Counted from the first letter of the stretch, positions 1 to 6,310 are shown. The stretch: 9,591 nucleotides of DNA from JBBRCX01 sp038204465 (GCA_038204465.1 JBBRCX010000140.1:1-9591); one strand, 5' to 3'. Notes: generated from the sequence alone by a model not told the origin. Numbers and translations are program-made.

Positions 1-1
1 C

Positions 2-715
2 GGTACCTTGCCGATGTGGGAGGCACTGCGTCTGAACGACCGGTTGGGTTCCGGGCCGGTGGTGCACAACGTCTTGAACGTTGAAGCCGCCATCTGGAGG
101 GAGGCTTTCGAACCCGAAGAAAATCTCGTTTACAATGTCGCGGGAAGCAGTTCGGCAGACGGCGAATATTTCGCGAACGGTGCCGGCGATGAGGTAATCT
201 ATAGCATCGATGATCAGAAGCGAATGTCCTGGAGATTCTGGTTCCGCCAAATGGACGTGATCAATGGCATCGATCAAGAGCGGGACATACGAAACACGTT
301 CGCAACAGGCGGGCATTTCTTCAATAGCTATAATCCGACCGATTTCGCGCTAGAGTTGATGCAAGTTAATGATTGGGCGCTCCGCAACCATTATAGCCCG
401 GCCATCGGAAACTACCGGACCCTCTCGGGTGGTGGTACATCCATGCAGAGCATGGCAGCTTTGATGCAACAGCGCATTGCGTTCGGAGGTCCAGAGACTT
501 TTAATCATCCCGCCGGAGCGGCACCGTTGCAATTTGCGCGCGATAATAATCTCGATAATAACATTGATGCACGTGATTTTGGCTGGAATCAAACGTCTCA
601 TGGTCATTTCCTATACTCCGACCGTGACAATGATGCTTCACTCCCGACCATCTGGAGCTGGTATGACGAAGTCTTCGCAGCGCGTCAGTTCACGTCGCTG
701 GGAAATCTCACGTAA
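2..715 (+). CDS. α/β-hydrolase-like protein, C-terminal part (5' end outside window)
   Basis: This reading frame is open from the first complete codon and ends with TAA at 713-715, so the gene starts left of the window. About 237 residues are visible. The opening residues GTLPMWEALRLND fit the segment just after an α/β-hydrolase nucleophile elbow (HS-x-G-x-x-x-x-EALR), with the catalytic serine probably just outside the window. Later come a FNSYNPTDFAL segment (codons near 330-352), where such hydrolases carry the acidic residue, and SHGHF (596-610), where the catalytic histidine is expected close to the C-terminus. This motif order follows my knowledge of large secreted planctomycete and verrucomicrobial hydrolases; substrate and location are unknown. 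The DNA is markedly AT-richer than the rest (541-600 has 22 G/C of 60). Its 3' end overlaps the next gene, suggesting co-transcription. It could instead be an unrelated secreted protein, because the elbow itself is not visible. Confidence 0.6.
   Translation, partial: GTLPMWEALRLNDRLGSGPVVHNVLNVEAAIWREAFEPEENLVYNVAGSSSADGEYFANGAGDEVIYSIDDQKRMSWRFWFRQMDVINGIDQERDIRNTFATGGHFFNSYNPTDFALELMQVNDWALRNHYSPAIGNYRTLSGGGTSMQSMAALMQQRIAFGGPETFNHPAGAAPLQFARDNNLDNNIDARDFGWNQTSHGHFLYSDRDNDASLPTIWSWYDEVFAARQFTSLGNLT
654..657 (+). promoter_or_regulatory. Ribosome binding site deciding the start of the 663-2408 gene
   Basis: GGAG lies 5 nt before the ATG at 663, inside the end of the upstream hydrolase-like gene. 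The frame is open much further upstream, but this is the only candidate I found with both a ribosome binding site and a following signal peptide. The 53-nt overlap suggests translational coupling. Confidence 0.5.
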
Positions 716-2408
716 CACGTCGGGCGGAGGTTGCCGCCGGGTCACACCCTTAATTGTGATCCTCACCTGTCTCGTTGGCGGTGCCTGCGCGGCGGAGCCG
801 CAACCGCAGCGGATGCGGGGGGTGGACCTGCGTCAGCGATATGATGAGCTTCTCGTCGGGTCCGGACACTTGCAGCCCTACGACTGGTCGCGGACACCAC
901 AAGGGCCGGAGATGCGCAAAATTCTCGAGGAGTATTTCCGAAGGGTACGAAAGATCCCAGGAGAAGCCGGCCGCGTGCGCGCAGTTGTGATAGACGAAGC
1001 ACTTCAGCCGCTCGAGGGGGTGCATGTATCCGTGAAGTGGTCCGATCCCAATGGCTTCTTCAAGGACCCGAAGGTCACGGCGCGTAAGAACCTCATTGCG
1101 AATCATTCGGTCGATTTAAGGTTTGACGGGCACCTCTTCATCGACATCGAGCTTTCGAAGGCCGGCTATCGAACTGTCACCGCCAACTTCTCGTCGAATG
1201 ACCGCGTGTATCAATTCCCTGACGAGCTTTCGGAGATCCATTCGAGCTGCGTGCGGCCAGCGCCGGACGACGCCGAGTTGCTCTACCTCATGATGCCGCC
1301 GCAGGTCCGCTGGGAGCCCGAAGGGTATTCCGATGAATTGTCGGCAATGCCGGATGAAAAAGATCGCCCGAAAATAGTGGGAGATTCGGCCCCCGTCCTC
1401 GCTCGCTCCGACCGACCGTCGATCGCCCTGGCGCCTAGGCGGGCAACCTATGTGCTGGCGGACGGGCAAGGAAAGGTTCTGAGGCTGCGCCGACTTGACC
1501 CCAATTTCCCGCTCGGATTCGAAAAGGACGAACGCAACAACATCGCTGCAGTGTCCTATTTTGGGGGCGAGTTGTTGGTTTCGAAGTTTCCTCCCGAGTC
1601 CGGCCCTTACACGTGGCGGCTGTACGCCGAGGCCAAGCCGGTGGCGCCGCAGGATGCGGCGCGCGCGGACGCCGCCGTTGCCGAAGGACGAGGCGGTCGT
1701 GAGCCAGCGCGTGGTGCACCCGGCGCGTCCGCCGGTCCGCGTGCCAATGCGGCGGATCAGCCGATTCGCCCGGCTGGCAAGGCGCCCGTCGATGCAGCGC
1801 CTCGTCAATTTGCCGACCTGATGCGGGCGCGGGAGCAGCGGTACCGGCGCATGTACGTCTTCTACCGGCGGTCGATCAATGAGGATGAGCGCCTGAGCGC
1901 CGCGCAGAAGAAAACGGTGCTGCGTGTGATCGATCAGCGCGAGAAGGAGATGGACGCGGTCTGGAAGCGGCTGCGGGAGGGGAAGGACATCTTGATGAGC
2001 GACGTGATCGCACCGGACGGCGACTCCGTGCTCGGCCAGCGCCTGCTGGACTCGATGGAAGACAAGAAATGGATCGAGTACACCGGCCATCGCATGGTCA
2101 TGGAGTCGATCATAGTCCAGAGCCTGGTGCCGCCTAGCGGCTCCAGCAAATCGCTGAGAGAACGGCTCGCCAAGCTCAACCTCGACGCAAAGCAGCAGGC
2201 GGTAGCGGACGAGGCGCTGCGGGCGCATGAACAGCGTGCCAAAGAGGTGCTGAAGAAGTGGCCGAAGGAGACAAAGCAGTACGAGGATTCGGTCGCCCAA
2301 TGGCAGATTGAATCACAGGTCGTGGTCAGCGGGTATGACGCCTGGGAGCAGATCCGCCAGGTGCTGACCAAAGCTCAGCTCGAGCAATTCCTCGCGCCGC
2401 CGCATTAG
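663..2408 (+). CDS. Secreted multidomain protein of unknown function (β-sandwich-like domain, Ala/Pro/Arg linker, helical C-terminus)
   Basis: With the ATG at 663 the product is 581 residues. I do not recognise a named family. Residues 1-44 form a long basic N-terminus, a hydrophobic core (VTPLIVILTCLVGG) and ACAA/E, so it is probably exported. Cys42 could be a lipobox cysteine, but Gly rather than Leu sits at -3, so ordinary signal peptidase cleavage is as likely. Residues about 104-180 (RVRAVVIDEALQPLEGVHVSV, then a DLRFDGHLFIDIELSKAGY segment) resemble a carboxypeptidase-regulatory-like β-sandwich. Residues about 322-382 are an Ala/Pro/Arg/Gly-rich linker, probably disordered. Residues 383-581 are charged, largely helical and rich in Glu/Lys/Arg, ending LTKAQLEQFLAPPH, which superficially recalls periplasmic Spy-type helical proteins. 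GC content rises at the linker, so the two halves may have different histories. It overlaps the upstream hydrolase-like gene and is probably in its operon. Confidence 0.8.
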   Translation: MTKSSQRVSSRRWEISRNTSGGGCRRVTPLIVILTCLVGGACAAEPQPQRMRGVDLRQRYDELLVGSGHLQPYDWSRTPQGPEMRKILEEYFRRVRKIPGEAGRVRAVVIDEALQPLEGVHVSVKWSDPNGFFKDPKVTARKNLIANHSVDLRFDGHLFIDIELSKAGYRTVTANFSSNDRVYQFPDELSEIHSSCVRPAPDDAELLYLMMPPQVRWEPEGYSDELSAMPDEKDRPKIVGDSAPVLARSDRPSIALAPRRATYVLADGQGKVLRLRRLDPNFPLGFEKDERNNIAAVSYFGGELLVSKFPPESGPYTWRLYAEAKPVAPQDAARADAAVAEGRGGREPARGAPGASAGPRANAADQPIRPAGKAPVDAAPRQFADLMRAREQRYRRMYVFYRRSINEDERLSAAQKKTVLRVIDQREKEMDAVWKRLREGKDILMSDVIAPDGDSVLGQRLLDSMEDKKWIEYTGHRMVMESIIVQSLVPPSGSSKSLRERLAKLNLDAKQQAVADEALRAHEQRAKEVLKKWPKETKQYEDSVAQWQIESQVVVSGYDAWEQIRQVLTKAQLEQFLAPPH

Positions 2409-2557
2409 AACCGGCCACTGCGTATACGATGCGGGTGAGCGCCACTGACGGCTCCGGGAACGCTCAGTCTGCCACCGGCGCGGCCGCGAAAGCCATTCCA
2501 TTTTCCTCGGAGCCGCTCGCGAAAGGAGGAGTGTATGGGTTGCGTTTGAAGTGCTGA
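2405..2557 (+). pseudogene. Possible remnant of a fibronectin type III domain protein C-terminus
   Basis: In the frame +1 to the preceding gene, directly across its stop codon, the DNA reads LEPATAYTMRVSATDGSGN and continues to a TGA at 2555-2557. The pattern L-x-P-x-T-x-Y-x-x-x-V-x-A-x-D-x-x-G-N is the classic F/G-strand end of a fibronectin type III domain. No FN3-like sequence precedes it in this frame (upstream codons read as Ala/Pro/Ser/Arg noise). The internal ATG at 2429 would give only 42 residues with no good ribosome binding site. I infer a decayed or truncated 3' end of a gene whose 5' part has been lost. Chance similarity in about 20 residues cannot be excluded. Confidence 0.35.
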
Positions 2558-2590
2558 CTGTCATGGCCCATACGGGCCAGCGGCTCAAGG

Positions 2591-2620
2591 GAAAGCCGCC
2601 CCGAAATGGTCGCGGCTTTC
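2591..2620 (+). terminator. Terminator-like hairpin after the secreted-protein gene
   Basis: A perfect 9-bp inverted repeat (GAAAGCCGC 2591-2599 with GCGGCTTTC 2612-2620) encloses a 12-nt loop and is followed on the + strand by TTCGTT, a weak T-rich tail. It sits between two convergent genes. On the minus strand it is followed by CCTTGAG, so it is less convincing for the M48 gene. Confidence 0.45.
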
Positions 2621-2657
2621 TTCGTTCCCACAACTGCCTGAGGCGAACCGGCGAAGG

Positions 2658-4157
2658 CTATTTCGCCAGGACGAAGACCGCGGTGCAGGCGAAGAGCAGG
2701 AACAGCAGCATGCAGTAGAGGCGGACCATGAAGCGGTCGAAGCGGCCGGTGAGGGAAGGATCGGTGCTGAGGCCCTGCAGGTAGTGCATCCGGCTGGCGA
2801 TGCTGCCGTGCAGCAGTTCCCACTTCTTCACCGGGATGTTGTTCACGACGGCCACCCGATGCAGCGCGGACGCCACCAGCGACGCGCCGTACTGGCCGAC
2901 GAACGACGCTGCGTCGCTGCGCTGCGGCGCGGCGGGGCTTGCCGCGTCGTTCATCGCGAACCCGCGGCCGGACTGGATGGTGCGGGCGGCGTAGACGTCG
3001 GCCTGGCGCTCGAGGTGCCGGCTGATGAACCCGAACACCACCACGAAGCTGACCCCGCCCGCCAGCATGAGCAGCACGCCCAACGGCGGGATCCAGTGAG
3101 GCAGGTGCATCGCCCGCAATTGCTGCTCGATGGTCGCGCCGGGTCCCGCCAGCGCCAGCATCACGATTACCACCGAAAGCGCAAGCCAGACCAGGTGCCG
3201 ATGGACGACGTGGCCGATCTCGTGCGCGAAGACCGCTTCGATCTGCTCGTCGGCCATCGTCTCGATCAGCAGATCCGTGAGCAGGACATAGCGCACCCAC
3301 GGCAGCACGCCCATGACGGCGGCGTTGCCCATGTTGTTCTGCGTGCGCCACAGCAGGATATCGCGATAGCGCACGCCGCTGCGGCGGCACAGCGCCTCGA
3401 GCCGGCGGCGCAGGGGCGAATCGGGAAGCGGCTGCGTGTGCAGCACCCAGCGAAGGATCTCCGGCGCAAGGATGAAGACCAGGACCGTCGCCCCAACCCA
3501 CACAAAGAATTCGACCATCTCCAGCCGCTGCTGCGTTCCCTGCGCGAGGGCCGGGTGCGTGTGCACCCACCAGCGCCCCCCGACCATGCCAATGTCGCGG
3601 AGCGCGATGATCAGCAGCACCGGGACAATCGTGAACAGAAGTTGCAGGCGAAGGTTGCTGGTGAAGTAGCTGCGCAGGCCCGGCGGCGCCGAGAGCGGCA
3701 GGTCGGCGTCGAGCTGCGCGAGCATGTTCTGCTCCCGTAGCGATCGGTCGGCGGGAAACTGCGCCCACCACATGCCAACCCACGCGAGAAAAGCCGGCAG
3801 GGTGCCGAGGATGGCGCGGGGGAATTGGAAGGCATCCTCAGCTCCGCGCTGATGGAGCGCGCCGTCTACCGCCCACCCCCAGTTGAGCATCCACACGCCC
3901 AGCGCGTACCAGAGGGGGATCGCGAAGCGCGCGATCATCACCATCCGGTTGTAGCGGCGGAGGCTGCGATGGATGTTCGAGGCGGCCACGCGACGGGCGA
4001 GCAGCCGGCTCCACAAGCCCATCACCAACACGAGCAGCGCATAGAAAGCGAAGAAGGAAGCGATCCCGGAAAGGATGGCGGGTGCCGCCGGCGCGTCGCC
4101 GGTCGGCGCCCATGCCATCCATAGCAGAAAGACCGAAAGCAGCAGGATTCGTGACAC
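2658..4157 (-). CDS. Integral-membrane M48 family zinc metalloprotease (STE24/HtpX-like)
   Basis: The product is a membrane-embedded zinc protease of clan M48, likely involved in inner-membrane protein quality control or processing; its substrate is unknown. Numbered from the GTG at 4157 (499 residues), the metal-binding HEIGH motif is at 312-316 and the third ligand is probably Glu383 in LERQADVYA, with Asp387 completing the family E-x-x-x-D motif. The segment before HEIGH (NNMGNAAVMG and the LLTDLLIE-x-MADEQIEAVFA stretch) is typical of STE24-type proteins. Hydrophobic segments are near residues 2-18, 31-51, 74-93, 115-131, 171-187, 215-233, 322-338, 355-377 and 476-497. The frame extends to a GTG at 4244 (528 residues), but a good promoter-like pair at 4199-4226 would start transcription near 4192, inside that extension. 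I therefore prefer 4157, which places a membrane helix at the N-terminus. Neither start has a clear ribosome binding site. PilZ is transcribed divergently. Confidence 0.9.
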   Translation of the reverse strand: MSRILLLSVFLLWMAWAPTGDAPAAPAILSGIASFFAFYALLVLVMGLWSRLLARRVAASNIHRSLRRYNRMVMIARFAIPLWYALGVWMLNWGWAVDGALHQRGAEDAFQFPRAILGTLPAFLAWVGMWWAQFPADRSLREQNMLAQLDADLPLSAPPGLRSYFTSNLRLQLLFTIVPVLLIIALRDIGMVGGRWWVHTHPALAQGTQQRLEMVEFFVWVGATVLVFILAPEILRWVLHTQPLPDSPLRRRLEALCRRSGVRYRDILLWRTQNNMGNAAVMGVLPWVRYVLLTDLLIETMADEQIEAVFAHEIGHVVHRHLVWLALSVVIVMLALAGPGATIEQQLRAMHLPHWIPPLGVLLMLAGGVSFVVVFGFISRHLERQADVYAARTIQSGRGFAMNDAASPAAPQRSDAASFVGQYGASLVASALHRVAVVNNIPVKKWELLHGSIASRMHYLQGLSTDPSLTGRFDRFMVRLYCMLLFLLFACTAVFVLAK

Positions 4158-4198
4158 GGTTTTGCTTGCTTGTAAGCCCAGGAATTGGGGTGTGTCAG

Positions 4199-4226
4199 AG
4201 TATACGGCGGTCGGGAACGGTGTCGA
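4199..4226 (-). promoter_or_regulatory. Candidate σ70-type promoter of the M48 protease gene
   Basis: On the minus strand TCGACA (4226-4221) and TATACT (4204-4199) are separated by 16 nt; each matches 5 of 6 positions of the TTGACA/TATAAT consensus. Transcription would begin near 4192, leaving a leader of about 35 nt to the GTG at 4157. Planctomycete promoters are poorly characterised, so this rests on consensus resemblance only. Confidence 0.4.
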
Positions 4227-4346
4227 GAAAAGAATACCGCTCACGGGCCGGTGTCGAGCGGCAAGCGCTTATTTGGCTGAGCGTTACTGCGGCCAGCGAA
4301 TTCGATGGACCGAGCGCGCGATGCGAGAATCGCGAACGTGAGATCG

Positions 4347-4375
4347 GTGACAGGGTTGCCAACAGGTCCGCTAAT
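4347..4375 (+). promoter_or_regulatory. Candidate σ70-type promoter of the PilZ gene
   Basis: GTGACA (4347-4352) and GCTAAT (4370-4375) are spaced by 17 nt and match 5 and 4 of 6 consensus positions. The leader to the ATG at 4481 would be about 100 nt. With the minus-strand promoter-like pair at 4199-4226 it makes 4205-4375 a plausible divergent control region. The call is weak. Confidence 0.27.
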
Positions 4376-4480
4376 ACGAATTCATACCCGTTCGACCGAA
4401 ACTACCCATTTTAACAAAAGTCACCGTCAGTCCGCACCGATGAAAGGGGTGCCAGAAATTCGCCAGCAACAGGAGCGTCC

Positions 4481-4930
4481 ATGCCCGCCATCCAACAGAC
4501 CGAAGCCGACCCCGGACAGCCGACTCCCCGCGGGAGCGATCGGCGGCAGCACCGCCGGCACGACCTCGAGCAGCAGGGCATCCCGATCGACCGCTGGGAT
4601 GGAAATCGGGCGGCGAAGAAGTCGTTCGGACGCATCGTCGATCTGTCGGCGGGCGGGGTTCGCATCCGCACCGAGCAGGCCAACGTGAAGGCCGAGCACC
4701 AGATTCGCGTCCGCCTCGAACTGCCCGTCTACGCCGGGATTTCCCCGTTCGTGGACACGAGCGCCGGCGTTCCGCAGCCGAAGCGCGATTGGGTCGGATG
4801 GATGACCGTGTCACGCGTGCAGAAACTGGACAACAACGAGATGGAAGTCGCCGGCCAGTTGGTTGACATGGAAGACATGGACCGAGGTATGCTGGGCCTG
4901 TACCTGTCGACCCAGCCAATGGCGGCGTAA
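4481..4930 (+). CDS. Stand-alone PilZ domain protein (probable c-di-GMP receptor)
   Basis: This is a 149-residue cytosolic protein with one PilZ domain, the small β-barrel that binds cyclic di-GMP and passes the signal to motility, exopolysaccharide or envelope systems. Both signature elements are present: overlapping R-x-x-x-R motifs at residues 21-26 (RRQHRR) and D-x-S-x-x-G at 54-59 (DLSAGG), so c-di-GMP binding is likely. The β-strands continue through RIRTE, HQIRVRLELP, GWMTVSRVQ and MEVAGQLV. There is no signal peptide, membrane segment or fused output domain, so it must act through a partner that is not evident here. The ATG has AGGAG (4471-4475) 5 nt upstream. It is probably monocistronic: its own promoter-like pair lies upstream and a strong terminator follows 55 nt after the stop. 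About 28 residues separate the two motifs. Confidence 0.88.
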   Translation: MPAIQQTEADPGQPTPRGSDRRQHRRHDLEQQGIPIDRWDGNRAAKKSFGRIVDLSAGGVRIRTEQANVKAEHQIRVRLELPVYAGISPFVDTSAGVPQPKRDWVGWMTVSRVQKLDNNEMEVAGQLVDMEDMDRGMLGLYLSTQPMAA

Positions 4931-4985
4931 CGAATCACAAACTCATTCGAGAGTCTGTCCGGACTCTTGGATGATGAATACAAAC

Positions 4986-5034
4986 AGCCGGTCCTTGGCG
5001 CTTCTCCTTTCCAGCCGAGGACCGGCTTTTGTTT
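4986..5034 (+). terminator. Strong intrinsic terminator after the PilZ gene
   Basis: AGCCGGTCCTTGGC (4986-4999) pairs with GCCGAGGACCGGCT (5014-5027) through 14 positions including one T·G pair, around a 14-nt loop, and runs into TTTTGTTTT. This is a textbook Rho-independent terminator for the + strand. Confidence 0.9.
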
Positions 5035-5053
5035 TGCGCGGGTGAAAAGGGAG

Positions 5054-5085
5054 CGGGAGGGCGGGTTTGAAACCCGCACCCTACG
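5054..5085. repeat. Palindromic intergenic repeat, copy 1
   Basis: The unit begins CGGGAGGGCGGG and ends CCCGCACCCTACG. Its core, GCGGGTTT-G-AAACCCGC, is an 8-bp inverted repeat around one base, flanked by AGGG and CCCT, which extend the potential stem. A second, shorter copy follows 36 nt later. The form recalls REP-like bacterial palindromes, though I cannot name the family. No transposase is visible. Confidence 0.6.
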
Positions 5086-5121
5086 AGCGACGCGCGGTTT
5101 TGAAACATGCACGTGAATGCA

Positions 5122-5146
5122 CGGGAGGGCGGGCCCGCACCCTACG
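5122..5146. repeat. Palindromic intergenic repeat, copy 2 (overlaps the esterase stop codon)
   Basis: It shares both arms with copy 1 (CGGGAGGGCGGG and CCCGCACCCTACG) but lacks the 7-nt central TTTGAAA, leaving the perfect palindrome GCGGGCCCGC. On the minus strand the repeat edge CGTAGGG contains the TAG stop codon (5142-5144) of the esterase-like gene. Confidence 0.6.
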
Positions 5147-5897
5147 CGGTGTGGAATCGCAGGGCATCGGGAACGTGGGTGTCCCAGTAGTCCCAGTCGT
5201 GCCCGCCCGGGAACTCGTTGTATTGATGGGGGACCTGCAGTCGATCGAGTTCGGCGTGAAAGCGACGACTCTCCGTCAGCAGATGATCGTCGGCGCCGCA
5301 GTCGATGAGCAGGCGCGGCAACGGGCCGGAAGCTCTCGCCCTCTCGGCGAGCGTGATGAGATCGTGATCCGTACCGGCCGAGCGCTTGCCGAAGATCCGA
5401 ACCAACTCGCCCGGGAAGAAGGTCTCCGCGCTTGCCTGGCGGTAGTCGCTGTCGTCTGCCTTTGAGCCGCGCAGCAGCGCCCCGGAGTGGCTGTTCGCGC
5501 TGGCGAAGACGCTGGGGTAGCCCAGCGCGACGCGAAGAGCGCCGTAGCCGCCCATCGAGAGCCCGCCGATATATCTTGCCTCACGCCGCGGCTTGGCGGG
5601 AAAGCTGCGCTCGACAAATCCCACCAGCTCCTCGCCGATGTATCGCGCGTACGCGGGGCCTTGATCGTTGTTGGTGTAGAAGCCGCGAAAGCCATCGGGC
5701 ATGACGACGATCAGCGGCAGATCGCGCACGTATTGCTCGATGCGCGTCCAGCGCCCCCAGGCGGTGTAATCATCCGACAGGCCGTGCAGCAGGTAGTAGG
5801 TCGCGAAGGGCGGCGCCCCGCGCTCCGGCAGCAGCACGGACATCCCCACCTGCTTCCGCAGGACTTCACTGTTCCAGTGGACGTCGCACAGGGCCAT
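5142..5897 (-). CDS. Esterase D/S-formylglutathione-hydrolase-like α/β hydrolase
   Basis: This 251-residue protein belongs to the putative esterase family (esterase D, S-formylglutathione hydrolase and antigen-85 relatives) of α/β hydrolases. The early YYLLHGLSDDYTAW segment (residues 34-47) carries the HG oxyanion-hole motif. The nucleophile is Ser114 in GLSMGG, the acid is Asp203 or Asp204 in CGADDHLL, and the histidine is His233 in FPGGHDWDYW. The triad therefore looks intact. The length fits a single catalytic domain with no signal peptide, so a cytosolic enzyme acting on short acyl or carbohydrate-linked esters is likely; the actual substrate cannot be told. The ATG has GGAG 5 nt upstream (GGAGCAACGATG on the minus strand). 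It lies 85 nt downstream of the zinc-ribbon gene in the same direction and may share its transcript. Its last codons run into a palindromic repeat that provides the stop codon. Confidence 0.9.
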   Translation of the reverse strand: MALCDVHWNSEVLRKQVGMSVLLPERGAPPFATYYLLHGLSDDYTAWGRWTRIEQYVRDLPLIVVMPDGFRGFYTNNDQGPAYARYIGEELVGFVERSFPAKPRREARYIGGLSMGGYGALRVALGYPSVFASANSHSGALLRGSKADDSDYRQASAETFFPGELVRIFGKRSAGTDHDLITLAERARASGPLPRLLIDCGADDHLLTESRRFHAELDRLQVPHQYNEFPGGHDWDYWDTHVPDALRFHTA

Positions 5898-5916
5898 CGT
5901 TGCTCCATCACAATGC

Positions 5917-5937
5917 CGTTCGCGTCGCCCGCGAATG
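5917..5937 (-). other. Small hairpin in the leader of the esterase gene
   Basis: TTCGCG (5919-5924) and CGCGAA (5930-5935) form a perfect 6-bp stem around 5 nt, extendable by two pairs (one G·T). It lies about 20 nt upstream of the esterase ATG, between it and the zinc-ribbon gene, with no T-run. It could be a transcript-stability or attenuating structure, but it may have no function. Confidence 0.25.
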
Positions 5938-5982
5938 CGCTGCGAACCCGGCGCCCGCAGTGCGCGTCACCGACTGTTCAGC

Positions 5983-6300
5983 TCAGTTGCCTCCCGCGTC
6001 GCCGGCGAGGACTCCGCAGGCGCAGCTGATGACTTGCTCGCCGCACAGCGGGCACTGCTCCCATTGGCAGAGCAGTTCGTGGAATTGACCGCGCAGCGTG
6101 CCGCAGGCGTCGCACACGCGCTTGCCTGACACCGGTGGCCAGAACCGCTCGTTGCCGTAACGGATTCGCGGCAACACTTTTCCGCGTATGAAATAATGCG
6201 TCTTCGCCTGCGCCTCCTTCAGCGCCTGCGCCTGCTGGCGGCGCATCTTCCGTCCGTTGTGGACGACGAAATCCGAATCCCCGGAGAATTCCTTGGCCAT
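5983..6300 (-). CDS. Small zinc-ribbon protein of unknown function
   Basis: This is a 105-residue protein that I cannot assign to a named family. The basic, helical N-terminal part (residues 16-40, RKMRRQQAQALKEAQAK) precedes a cysteine-rich C-terminus: C63-x-x-C66, Cys78, C83-x-x-C86 (CPLC), and C93-x-C95. Two CxxC knuckles 17 residues apart are typical of a zinc ribbon, so it probably binds one zinc and may interact with nucleic acid or protein; the role is unknown. It has no signal peptide or membrane segment. A TTG two codons upstream (6306) is possible, but I take the ATG at 6300. The ribosome binding site is weak. It is divergent from the isomerase-like gene, with 61 nt between starts, and precedes the esterase gene in the same orientation. 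The coherent cysteine spacing supports a real gene rather than an ORF shadow. Confidence 0.75.
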   Translation of the reverse strand: MAKEFSGDSDFVVHNGRKMRRQQAQALKEAQAKTHYFIRGKVLPRIRYGNERFWPPVSGKRVCDACGTLRGQFHELLCQWEQCPLCGEQVISCACGVLAGDAGGN

Positions 6301-6310
6301 GCTCAAACTC

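Noticed and set aside
1116..2300. A 394-codon open frame antisense to the secreted-protein gene
   Set aside because: Its composition is His/Arg/Leu-rich and it has no recognisable motif; the + frame has a signal peptide, a domain-like organisation and a ribosome binding site.
2521..2557. An AAAGGAGGAG sequence followed by tiny frames (GTG 2531 or ATG 2535)
   Set aside because: The resulting peptides are 8 and 4 residues, the spacing is poor, and no gene follows on this strand for a leader peptide to control.
2409..2657. A possible riboswitch or structured RNA in the convergent gap
   Set aside because: I looked for c-di-GMP and cobalamin signatures and saw none; the gap lies downstream of both flanking genes, where a riboswitch has nothing to regulate.
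2784..3740. A 318-codon + strand open frame antisense to the M48 gene
   Set aside because: It is rich in His, Arg, Gln and Asp with no fold-like pattern, as expected for an antisense shadow.
2464..3783. A 439-codon open frame on the minus strand overlapping the M48 gene
   Set aside because: It is an Arg/Ala/Pro-rich shadow in another frame of the same strand, without motifs, while the M48 frame carries HEIGH and membrane helices.
4305..4688. A 127-codon + strand open frame overlapping the PilZ start
   Set aside because: It is Arg/Ser/Pro-rich without motifs and overlaps the PilZ gene, which has a ribosome binding site and both signature motifs.
4950..4967. An AGAGTC/GACTCT hairpin just after the PilZ stop codon
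   Set aside because: It is short and has no T-run; the strong terminator at 4986-5034 explains transcript ending.
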